Origin: Tridacna crocea
Taxonomy: Eukaryota; Mollusca; Bivalvia; Cardiida; Cardiidae
Length of the DNA: 64,000 bases
Reading direction: 5' to 3'
Assembly: GCA_943736015.1 (NCBI GenBank)
Contig: OX031069.1
Coordinates: 42,504,728 to 42,568,727, forward strand
Every line of letters begins with the position of its first letter. Within the stretch, counting starts at the first letter, position 1. The notes below the pieces were generated by a model, which was not told where the DNA came from, did no database searches, and saw only the letters and a program-made list of their open reading frames with translations. The position numbers and the translations under genes are program-made. Of this stretch, positions 11,147-23,200 are shown one piece after another.

Positions 11147-11209
11147 ATGACGTCGTCAACAATTGAAAGTATTGCGGCGTCTCTTGTCAGAGAATACCTT
11201 AACAGAAAG
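11147..11209 (+). CDS. MINDY4: MINDY4 exon 1 (start codon, LisH-like N terminus)
   Basis: It encodes 21 residues beginning [20 protein letters not shown] and ends in phase 0 before gtttga. This ATG is chosen because the frame opens with the family's ..AASLVREYL.. motif, and the other upstream ATG (11092) is closed after five codons. The LisH-like pattern continues into exon 2 ([12 protein letters not shown]). Intron 1 is 6.4 kb. Confidence 0.92.
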
Positions 11210-14200
11210 GTTTGACACATTTTTCTGCGTAATTTCTCCTAATAGCCATCACGAATACATTGTAATTTGGCCTTTGAATGATTGACTGAATAAACCGGCT
11301 TCAGTTCAGGCTCAGCCTTAGGCTGCAGTTTAGCCTCCAATGTCATGCTGTGATAATCGGTGTCGAGTGGTTTGGGTAGTTTTATGATAAGAGCACTTGC
11401 CCTGGACTGTGGGGTCCTGGATTTTAGTCCCGCGCCAGTTGTGTCAGCACTTGCATTCTGCTTATTTTCAGGTTAAAATTCCAATGTCAAATTGAACAGG
11501 TAACAAATAGTTGGAAGATCTTTATTGACAAACTGACAAAACAGTTGAAGTGTGTCATCTAAAGTGCATTCTAGCCTGGTCATGTTTTTCATGTTGGCTT
11601 ACTTAGTTGTTGGATTTACTTCTCAATTTGTTGATACCACTCACGAGCCCTTGGCTTTGACAGGTTAATATAAAAAGTTATAGCAGATGACCAGGGGAAA
11701 ATACGTCCTAAAGGGAATTCAAACTATGACCCCTGTCTTTCATGGCCAATGCACATACCACTGATTTACCTACCTTCAGTCTGAAGGTGTCTGCTCCGAT
11801 GCTATTTTTGTGACTGGTCTTCGCAGACCCCTTCAGGCCAACCTTCATTTAAGGTATCTGGAAAAAATATGATTTCACCCGCATCATTTCCAACGGCTCT
11901 ATGCGACAAAATTTCCATTGACAGCTATTAAAATGGGCATGGATCGTTAGATAAATGATTAATCTTTACAAAAAAACTGGTTTTAGTTAATATCCAACTC
12001 TTACCTTTGTGCAAATATGTACTTTTCAACGTAAATAACCGTTGACCTACTTCACGAGAAATCAAAACATGGTGATCTTATCAATGCGCATGTCACGGCA
12101 GAAATCGCAGTATCTCTGACACGCTACAGTACGGTTTAGTTGCGAATTTTGCTGTAAACAAACACACCTTGATCGAATTTGGTTGTAAAGGGTTAGGGAA
12201 CCAGACTGTACAAAATTCAAATTCCATTGAGTGCGCTTGCCTGACTAACGGAAGTTGCCGTGTTAGTTGTTTACAAATAACGGTGGATTTATTTACGTTT
12301 GGAAAAAAGGTAAATTTCCATTGATTTAATTGGTATTTTGCAGCATATTTTGTGTGCTCTTAAAGATTAATCATTTATCTAACGATCCATGCCCATTTTA
12401 TTAGCTGTCATTGGAAATTTTGTCGCATGGAGCCGTTTGAAAAGATGGGGGTAAAATCATATTTTTTCCAGATACCTTAAATGAAGGTTGGCCTGAAGGG
12501 GTCTGCGAAGACCAGTCACAAAAATAGCATCGGAGCAGACACCTTCAGACTGAAGGTATGATTTACCCAGAATCACTACACATTCCTTTGCAGTTCTGAA
12601 ATCCATAACCTCCCAGCCCAAAAGTGAACACCACTATATAGCTAAAGAAAACGACTATATTAAAGCAGCTAGTATAAGCATCAACTTAGACCATTTATGG
12701 ATAAGCTTATAGCACTTTTGGTTTCATCTTGCATAGAATTCAACTCAGAATTTCTCAGAGACAAAGGTCATTGTGACATGATCTCTACCACACTGGGCCA
12801 ACGTCTTGCCTAAAGGTAACAGACAGGAATTGAACCCTTAACCTTCTGTAAAAGCAATCTTTGCAGACAAATACATATAGCAGAAGCACCAACTTATACT
12901 TCTGCAGACTCTAATAATTTATCCTTTTACCACACTGTCACAACTTTAAACATCTAGAGAATGAAACAATTTTTCGCTCAATGTTTTCTGTCCTTTTCAG
13001 TACAAATTTCATTCTCAAAGTCATATTCATTTTGTCGTCTGTAAATGCTTTCATTTTAGACTTATCTAAATTTTTCTCATCTGGTAAAGGGTTATAACCC
13101 CGGGAAAGAGACATTTTAAACACATCATGAAAATTGAGAAATTCTTAATAAACCACTTTTTGTTCTTTTCCTACATTGCTTCTTCTCTTTCAAAAACATT
13201 TTCCTTTTTTACCCACATTTTATGCCTTATCAGAAAATGGTCTCAAGATTGATGAGTCTAAGTTTTGATTATCATATACAGTGTTCCCACTCAGGCAAAT
13301 TGTTAAATCACAAATTATACATTTAAAACTTGTGTAATAAAGTTTTCTTACATGTGAACCCTCACATAAGAAATGAAAAACATTAAAAAAAATCCATTAT
13401 TTGCTTTACTTGTGTAAAATGACAGGATTTGAAGTTACTTGCTGCCCTTATTGATAGATTATTGTCAAATCACACGGAAAAACCTATCCATAAAGTAACA
13501 CACATGAAAAAATGCTTGATGCAAAATACACAGAAACCCATGTCACAACATAATGTTCACTTTGACATTGTCCAGTCAGACTCAATTCACATGTTTTTAA
13601 TAACTTTTAACAGTAACTTTCTACACTTGTCTTAATATAACATACTTTTGTGGTGCAAAACATCATTATTGATTTCTTTGTTTTTAGTTTGGAACCATAT
13701 TGTTGTCATACCCTCTGATTAATATGAAATATCTTTCCCCAAGATTTACAGCTTAGGGGGTAAATGTACTCTTCAAATATAAAAACAGTTTAGAACACTA
13801 TACAAATAAAGAGTTAACTCATGCACTACCAAATATATAGATTACAGTTTTTCAATGACTAAAAATGTAAATCAGCTGCCAGATGAAGAGACAGTTGTGG
13901 GAAGAGAAGAAAATACTAGTACCATTTGAATGACCTAAATACATGTATTATAATGTTTTGAATTACATTATAAGGTCTCAGTAGTGTCCAAATATAAAAA
14001 GGCCAGTTTCTAAAATCAAAGTAAATTTCATTTTTACCATGTGAAAATACAGTGCTTTTTATGACTTTAATAATATGCAAAGATGCAGTTTGTAAAAGTT
14101 CCAATCAATGGTAGAAAAAAGAATTTTGAAACTCAAACAGATCCTACCATGCCATATTATCTCTTTATTTACATCGAAGATCACCGACGACTAGCTGACT

Positions 14201-17200
14201 TTTCTTTGGAAATCTCTGCAGTGATGTAATAGTGGTATAAACACCACATGATAATTCAATGTGTAGAAACAAAACTTTCATTCACTGGATCGTTTTGTCC
14301 CCGTTCTAGGCTTGAAAACCAAGTTTATCGACGTTTTAAACAGAAAACACAACTTGGGCTGATTGTCGCTTATTTGTTTATCATCAATACAGGAAGAGTT
14401 TTCTACATCGGAATAAGAAAACAGGTTCAGAATGAGCAATCTTACTCTCCTACAGATGACAATATTTGAAGTGTGAACAGTAGTACTGTCTACTATGTCA
14501 AAGCACTAATGAGGTGCAATCTTATCACATGACATTCTCGAAGAACTACAGTACAGTCACCGCGAATCTTCGAGAATTCGCGCATCACGCGCGAATTCTT
14601 AAATTTTTCCGCGCAAATTTTCCGTGAAATTTGCGGGGAATTAACATGATCCGCGCGCGAGACTGAAAGTTAGTTACGCGAACTTTCGCGGGAGGATTCA
14701 GATACACCGCGCGAAGCTTCACGCACACCGCGCGAAGTTTCCCGCGCGGATTTTTTACTTCACGCAACAAATTCTTTGGCCTCCACGCTAGAATTTATAA
14801 GCTTAAGCTTACACAAGGGAATTCAAAAGATTTAATTGTCTAATTCAAAGGCCTCATCTTATCACGCAATGTTGACAATTATCGTAGGAAAGGTGTGAAT
14901 ATTATAAAGAGATGTTTGACATTTACAGGCAATTATCGATCTAACGGATATGGTACAGTCTAAATGTATACGAATTATGCTTAAAAGCTTATATAGTTTC
15001 GGCGTGTTTTCAAGTTGAAATACCTGCTTGAAATAATTATGTTCTTACCTGTTTTGACCAACAAGAAGACGATTTTCTGATATGAGCTGAGTCATAGTTA
15101 AATAGCAGATGGTGTACATCCAAGGTCAGACTGCACGTTCTGCTATGTCTGATGTGTACCTACACCGTCCGCCATCTTGCCATCGGCAGAGTAATTTTGA
15201 ACAATCAAAAATGTAAAATAATCCATCATCAACATGATTTCACGCCTATCACGGGTACACATGTGTTTGTAGTTAACCTTTCAAACCCAAGTTTTTACGG
15301 CCATGATAAAAAGGCCTCTAAAAATCATTGTGGAAAAGGAGAAAATAACCTGATAAACTTCTTTTTCTCCTTTTCTAACATCATCTATTACTCTATTACT
15401 AATCTGGTTTCTATCGATGACAATAATCTCATTTGAACTTCATGTAAATTGTCGTCAGCAACATTTTTTGAATTTAGACCAGTCCAACTTTTTGTCGTTT
15501 TTCTGAAGAGACTGGAGGTATGACGTAAGTTGCGAATCATTTGAAGCGAGAATGTTGTACTGCACGTGTTTGTAGTCAATATTTACGAGTGTTATGCTCC
15601 AAATTAAACAAAAAATTATACCCTGCTACAAGTACACTGCCAGTCAACACATAATACTCACGCAATAACCAAATATCATGCTTGCCTTATAGTAGCTGAT
15701 AATGTTTTGAAGCATTTAGGAATGGTTGTTTCTTGAACACCTGGGCAAACGTGTCACATGTTTTGTGTAGTCAGCAGAAAAAAGGGTCCGCTGTTTTCTT
15801 AAAGCATTTCCTTGCAGCCAAAATTGGAAGACAAGAAGATGCATACGATAATGCATTACATTTAAATATACACGTAAATGGATTAAAAATAAACAATTCG
15901 GTGTTGCATATTCATAAATTCTTCAATTGATCTAGAGGGATTACACAGTTATGGTTTAAACCATTTCCCTCAAAGTCACAGGTATGATTTTCCACGCTTA
16001 GAACTGCGGAAGGTGACTTTTACTTACCTAAATTCAAGGTCTTCCTGGTACGTTGCAAACTAGCTCTCGTGAGAAACGTCTAGCCGAGTTTTTGAGAAAT
16101 TTTCTTTCATTCTGAGTTTTATTCTTTTTACGTAATGCTCGCCCATTCGGCCGGAAAAAAAAACGCAATAGTAAAGCTCAAGGATGAGACTCTTTACTGC
16201 ACAGTTCCAACTTTTAAAGACCCCGAGAAAGAAAGCTTTTGAAAACATTGTGGGAAAATGAGAAAATGCAAAATCAAATTTCAATTTCTGATTCAATTTG
16301 ATTTTGCCGTCTGCAACTACTTTTAATTTGGACTAGTCCAACACGTTGTCGTTTCGTGAAGACTTAATCCGTGCTGTTATCCCCTCTTGCGTGTAGCCCT
16401 ATACATGTACGAAACAAAGAATAAACTTTAGACTTGTCAAAACTGACAGTAGTTGCAAATGACAATCAAGTGTTTCTTGTAACATTGTAAGTGAAATCGA
16501 GTCAAAATGTGAGAATCGGGGAAACATTTCATAACGGCAATTTCTTCTGTTCTCACACCTGGTTTCATGCACCTCTTTCAAAGGGTTATTTTTAAGGGTC
16601 GCGTGTTTAAGGAAACAAAGCATTTCTTCATCCCTGTACCAAAATATAACGTTTTACTGGCATTGAAGACTTCGGCTTCAGGAATCTTTGAAAGAAAGGA
16701 AATTCTTTCTTCCTGTTTTGCAAGAACTTTAAATTATAGCGTATGAAATCTTCCATCATTTGTAGCCTGCAAATGCTTCAGAAACATGTCTATTAACCCT
16801 TTAACACACAATGCCAATGTGACAAGATTACGAAAACAAACAGATATCTGATTAAACAATGAGCTATCGTTCAATGCAGAAAGTTGGTTGGCTTACTAGG
16901 GTAAGAATCGAACCCAGTCGACCAATATACATGTAGAACCTTCGTTGAGCAGTTAAAAACGGACGAACTCTCCTTTTAAAAAAAATCTGTACATGTTCGC
17001 GAATTTTGTCTGCATGCAGCATATTTTTCGCAAACTTGCAACTATTTCCATTGTTCACGCGCGAACATCTTGCTCTTCGCGCGTAGCAAGATGTTCGCGC
17101 GTGGACATTTAACTCTGTTCGCGCGAGTAGTTTACCCTTCGCGCATGATGCGAGGAGATTTCACGATCTTGCGAGTGTTTTGCGGGGGATTTGCGCGGAC

Positions 17201-20200
17201 ATTTTATACTTTCCGCGCACTTCCCCGCATCACGCGCGAGCGCGAATTCTCGAAGATTCGCGGCGACTGTACTGTAGTTCAAATATACACAAATGATAAC
17301 AAAGGTTATCTTGATCAATGTCATCCCTGAAATTGACAGACTTCTCCATGCATTTCTGCAAATGTATGTCATGGCAACTGATGCAGTAACTGACATGTTC
17401 GGGTTTTCTCCAATCTTAAATATGTTTTGTGATGAGTAATCTCCAATATTTTTTATTTATAAACAGTGAAAATTACCCATTCCTTTGTTTTAAGTACTGT
17501 GGCTTTAAATTAGTCATGTGCAGATGCTTTCGATGTAGAGAGAGCTAAAATTTAGTGGTCTGGTAAAGGGTTTAGGTATAAATTATATTTTAGGGTTTGA
17601 AGACTACACTCCAGGTTCTAGATGAGGAACTGCCCAGAGATGAAGACAGTATCAGTAACAGACAACAGCTTATGAAAGAACTTCACATTGAAAAACTCAT
17701 GAAAAAGAATAAGGTTTGTATCCCTGCTTTCCTGTAATTATTTCTACTTGTACTTTTCATAATATTTTTCCAAACCCACTGGCTGTTCTCCCTCATAATC
17801 TTTATCATAACAATAATCAGCAATGAAAAGGATGAGTCCTGTTGCCATGACTATCATAAATCCATGGAAATATTCATACAAGTGACCCCATTTTCAAGTT
17901 CTGTATGCTGCCAACTGTGCTACTCTGGCTAGGCCTTCCCAGTTGAAAGCATTTGCAGACAACATGTTAAGGTTGTCCTAAATGATTGGCTTTGTCCTTG
18001 ATAAGAAGGTAAAAAATATGAGCAAAGGGTTACCCGTATTTCCTCCTTTTCTCAGTGTGTTTTCTTCATCAGGGTTGCAGAATTAGGACTCAGGAATGTG
18101 TGGCAAAGGGTTATTATACATTTATGTTGGTTATCAATAATTTGCAAGGGTTTTTGTAGCTCCATTGAACATTGGCAAGTGGGTTTATGTCATTGCCTGC
18201 TATCAGTGCTATGGTGTCCATCCTGCCAAGTTTTGCATGTAGCTTCACCAAGGAGACCTGTACTGAAGAAGTCCAGACCATAGACCTTTGGTAAAGAGTT
18301 AAAGCATCTCCATGATGCTTTATACCAAAAAATTCATTGCACTATCATGAATCAAATAAATCCACTCTGTGTAACAACCATCCTAAATCATGAGATAGAA
18401 TGGCTCATTGGCATGCAGAAAATCCACAGCTAGCAGAATTTTTCAACCCATTTCAATCTGCGCAAAATAGGCAGGCTTACATTGCTTGATACCTTTTGCT
18501 GATGCATTAAAGACCCTTTTCACAGAGCATGGCTGTATGATATTTTCCAATTTGCATCCTTTGTAATTAAGATCAGACTCAAGAGTGATTCTGTTCTCTT
18601 GGGACTCAATTTCTCATAGTGGGTTGTTTTATTCTTTCCCCAAATTTAGACAGATAACTTTTAACTCTTTACCAAACGACAAAATCTAAGACTTGTTCAA
18701 ATTCACAGCATTTGCAGACAACAAAATAACTGTGACTCAAAAGTTGAAATATGTTATGGAAAGGGTAGAAAACATTGTGGGAAAAGGAGAAAATGCTGGG
18801 TACCAGCATTTTCTCCTTTTCTCACAATGTTTTCAAAAGGCTTCCTTCTCAGGGTCGTTAAAACTCGGGATTGTGTGGTAAAGGGTTAAAAACAATGTTG
18901 AGAAAAGTAGAAACTATTTTGCTATGATAATTTTTTTTCTTTTTTTTCCCCCACATTTTTTTCTATTCTTCCATCATTATAACTACAGAGGTATAATTTG
19001 TCTTTTTGCACATACATTCAATTTGGACAAGTCCAAGATTTTGTCATTTGGTAAAGAGTTAATTAAGTTTGCACTCTAACGATATAGATATTGCTGGTTC
19101 ATCATTTATTCAGTAAAAATTGATTATGCTGCTATGACCTTTAGAGTATCTGCATGATTGAAATGGCATTTTACAGAAATACTTGGAGGGTTATATCTTA
19201 GCAGCAGTTTGAATGGATGTATTAGTCTTGTGAGCATCATGTATACCTAAATTATGTTATTTATTCTTCTGTAAGGTGTCATAATGTAAGGAACATCTTT
19301 TCACTTGAATGGCTACTTCTTTACCTCGCAACAAAATTTTAGACTAATCCAAATTTTAAACATTTGCATGCCTCAAATAAAATGTGGCTAAAATGATTGT
19401 ACATGCCATTTGTCTTTAAAAGGGTAGTAAAAATTGTGGTAAAAGGAAGACAATTGTGCAAGTAGAAAATGGTGCATACTAACATCTTCTCCTTCCACCA
19501 TGGTCATATTTAAAAATGCATTGATCATCGGGTTTGTTAAAATGCCAAATTGTTTGATGAAGGGTCACCAGCATTTTCTACTTTTCCGACAGTGTTATTC
19601 TAAACCTTTATTTCTTCAGGGTTGTGAAAATTAGCATTTTGTTTGGTTAATCCTTTACCAAATAATCCCTGGTTTTACAACCCAGAGGAAGAGGCCTTCT
19701 GAAAACATTGCTGGAAAAGGAGAAAATGCAGGTAACCAGCAATATCTACTTTTTCCACAATGTTTTCTACTCTTCTAAAGTCAAGTGTCAATTTTTTATT
19801 CATGTTTATTTTGTCCTCTTCAAGAGCTTTCAATTTGGGCCATTCTAAAATTTTGTCATTTGGTAAAGGGTTAAGAGTTACAGGAGCATGCTTCAAGCAG
19901 TTGCTCCAATGTTTTCAAAACCTATCAACAGCAAGCATAGGATTGTAAGTACGTAGGTGATTGTATTATAGTATATACATCAGTTACTGAATCCTATACT
20001 TTAACAACCCGAGATAAAAGCCTCTTGAAAATGAAGTTGAAAAAGGAGAAAATAATGATAACCAGCACTCTACTCTTTTTGCACAGTGTTTTCCTTCAAG
20101 ACAAATTACACCATTTTAATTACATTTATTTTGGCCTGTAAAAATGCTTTCAATAAAGTGGAGTTAAATTTTATATGATACAATACATACATAAAGAGAT

Positions 20201-23200
20201 GGATAATTTTCAAGAAAAGGAAATTGATTTGCAAAAAGGAGCACAGGTTTCTGCTGTCTATGAAAGGAATCACATCAAGGGATCCTTTTCCTGGAGTGTT
20301 TATTTTACAACAGAGTGATATATTAAGTGCATTTCCGAATTTATATATCTACAGGAACAGCCCAACCCCCTCAAATCTATGATAGAGGTAATTGCAAAGG
20401 ATCTTATTGGAGATAAACATTCTGGAAAAAATACACTGAGCAATGGTGAAATTGGTGTGGACACAAAGTCAAGACTTGGGAGTACAAGATCTGCAATAAA
20501 ATCTGCACAGTCTTCCAGAACACAGTATCCGACAATGGTAATTTGTAGTCATTTGTCAAATACAGAGTTACAAAGGTTAGCCTTGTACAAATTGGAAGCA
20601 TTTACAGACGACAATTTCTATGTGGCTGAAATGGTGCATTTTTTTTTTTAATTAGTAGAGAATATTGCGGGAAAAGGAGAAAATGCTGGTTACCAGCATT
20701 TCATCCTTTTTCCACAATGTTTCCAAAAGCCTTCTCTTTCAAGGTTTTCAGAACTTAGGATTGTGTGGGAAAGGGTCAACTCTTTACCAAACAATATCAT
20801 TTGCAACATTTTTAGATAGGTCTAGGAATGGCATGGCATATATAATGTAACAATTATTTGTCAAAGATACTGTTGAGAAATTATAGTGCAGTAAGTCTCT
20901 ACCAAAGAAGAACATTTCAACAAATCAGATGTGGCTCTAAAGATATGATAAGGCTTTGTAGGGTACAATACATTGTAAGAAAAGAAGACAATATTGTTAT
21001 CAGCATATTTCCTTTCCCATGCTATGTTATCAAAAGAGTTTTTAGAACTCGGGATCATGCAATAATTGGTTGAAGGAGTTTGAAAATAGCTGTTTAAGAA
21101 ACAAGTTTTTTACAACTTGGACTAATCTCTTTTGATTCTGCTTTCTTTAAACTACACCAAAACTCAGGCAAAATGTACTGGCCAATGAAAGGACACCCAC
21201 TCCTGGGAATGGGACTCAGGACCTAATGGTAACCAGGACTACACTCTATGCGGGAGTCCACTGCATTTAGCATATTTCAACTTATACAATTACGGTCAAC
21301 CTACTTGGAATTGAACTAATTGAACTTTTGCCCCTTTAGCCATATGACAAGGAAGAGACTCAAACTGGTTTTGATGGTTTTCCCATTGGACAACAGGATG
21401 ATGCAGATGATCTGCTGAAACCCGACCCAAATTTTTCATATCCAGCACAGAGAAGAAAGCCCAAAAATAACCCTGTTACAGTGACAAGTAAACCAGCACC
21501 CAAAGGTAGGTAAATTAATAGTATTAGTATTACCTAGATATTTATATACCGGTATACTGTATATATATAAACATAGAGCATCATAGCTCAATCAATAGAT
21601 GGTTCCAATATGCATTGAGATTTATGGTAGTCATTCCACAGGGTTGTTTCGTCTTTTACCGCTGATCATTGTTTTTCCACAGGGATATAATAAAAAATAA
21701 TGTAAAAACAAGTGTTAACCCTTTAGGAAACGACAAAAGTTGTAGCTTAGTCCAAATTGAGAACATTTGCAGATGACAATTTCAGTATGGTGCAATTTTC
21801 CTTTGACAAGTTAGAAAACATTGTGGGAGTAGGAGAAAATGCTGGTTACCAGCATTTTCTCCTTTTCCCACAATGTCTTCAAAAGATTTCTTTCCAAGGG
21901 TTGTTTAAAGTCTTCATTGTGTCGTAAAGAGTTAAAAACACTAAACAAACCATGTAATCTGGTCCTTTGTCTATCAACCTGTAAAATCACGAGCAAGATA
22001 GGTCCTCTGACGTGCAGAAAATTGACCATTAGCAACCTGGTACAGGTCAGTGCAGGCCGGCCTTGGTCAATGCTTCTCGCAAAAGCATTTACCTATTACC
22101 CCATAAAGCTTTTCTATGGTATATCTAATTGACCATATAAAAGAGCAAGGATGAAGCTGTTTCTTATGTGTATATGACACCTTTTGATAGTGTAGAAAAC
22201 ATTATGGCAAAAGGCGAAATCGCTCGTCACGAGCAATTTCACCTTTTGCCACAATGTTTTCTAAAAGCTCCTACAAGCAATGCATAGAAATGAGTATCTA
22301 TGGAGTAAAGGGTTAAACCCTTTTCTCTGAGCTTGGCTCATTTACAAGTGATCTGTATTTCTTGATTTTTACCTGATGATTGAATTCTAGACTTTTCCAT
22401 AATGAAAACACCCGGCTGGCTAGCTCAGTGGTTACCGTTAGCATATCGAACTCAAGACCAGATGGTTGCGAGTTTGGTACCTGGTTGAGACAAACTTTCT
22501 GTCTGGCGATTTTTTGCCTCTCACAACTTGTGCATGTTAGACAAGTAGTTAGTGATGTGGAAAGAAATTGGGTTAGAACTGGTGTGAGAAAGCCGGAAAC
22601 ACCAGGGTAGGTGCACTGATTGCCGTGATATGACCTAAGCTGTTAAACTCAAAATACAATTGATTATACTGAAAACATATGTAGAAAACAAATTGTAAGT
22701 GGATCCAATGATGGAATTTTTCATAGAAAGGGAACAGAACATCAGTGGAAATGGAGAACAGCATTTCTCTCCTTTTACTGTGTTGTTTTTAAAAGCTTTT
22801 TGCCTCAGGATTTTGAAGACTTGAATTCTATGGTAAAAGGAAAGCTTAACCCTTTACCACACAAACAAAATTTTTGACTTGACCAAATTTAAACTGAAAG
22901 CATTTGAGGTCAGCATTGTAAATGCAGTTCAAATGATGATTCCTGTTTTTGGTGGGTGTAGAAAATGCTGTTAGAAAAGGAGAAAATGCTGAATACTAGC
23001 ATTTTCTCCTTGTCCCACAAATGTTTTCAAAAGTCTGCCTTCCCAGCTTTGTGAAAACCACAGTTAGTTTTGTAGAGAGTTAACCCATTACCACACAATC
23101 CCTACTTTTGACGCCCATGAGAAAGAAGCCTTTAGAAAACATTGTGAGAAAAGGAGAAAATGCTGGTAACCAGCATTTTCTCCTTTTCCCACAATGTTTT

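Larger units (their letters stand above)
14543..17280. mobile_element. 2.7-kb region bounded by CGCG-rich inverted ends
   Basis: GAACTACAGTACAGTC at 14543, continuing as CGCGAATCTTCGAGAATTCG, returns as its reverse complement ending at 17280 (GACTGTACTGTAGTTC) with one mismatch in about 40 bp. Inside each end lies 230-250 bp packed with CGCG and GCGC (14560-14770 and 17045-17265), unlike the AT-rich surroundings. No clear target duplication or transposase is visible. Either it is one TIR element or two opposed copies of a shorter one. It is in MINDY4 intron 1. Confidence 0.7.

Noticed and set aside
15110..15195. Exon with 'ccgtccgccatcttgccatc' as a promoter-type sequence of a new gene
   Set aside because: It aligns to the right flank of the T3 hairpin and no coding continuation was found.
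16885..16960. Possible minus-strand tRNA (GGGTTCGATTC string)
   Set aside because: Only the B-box-like string is present; no acceptor stem or A box could be paired.
17109..17396. Open frame of 95 codons on the minus strand
   Set aside because: It lies across the CGCG-rich block whose lack of stop codons comes from base composition; the frame has no resemblance to a family.
22411..22485. Possible tRNA gene
   Set aside because: A and B boxes are present, but the cloverleaf does not close well and the same head with the same downstream body recurs inverted at 45930-46212, so it is a SINE.
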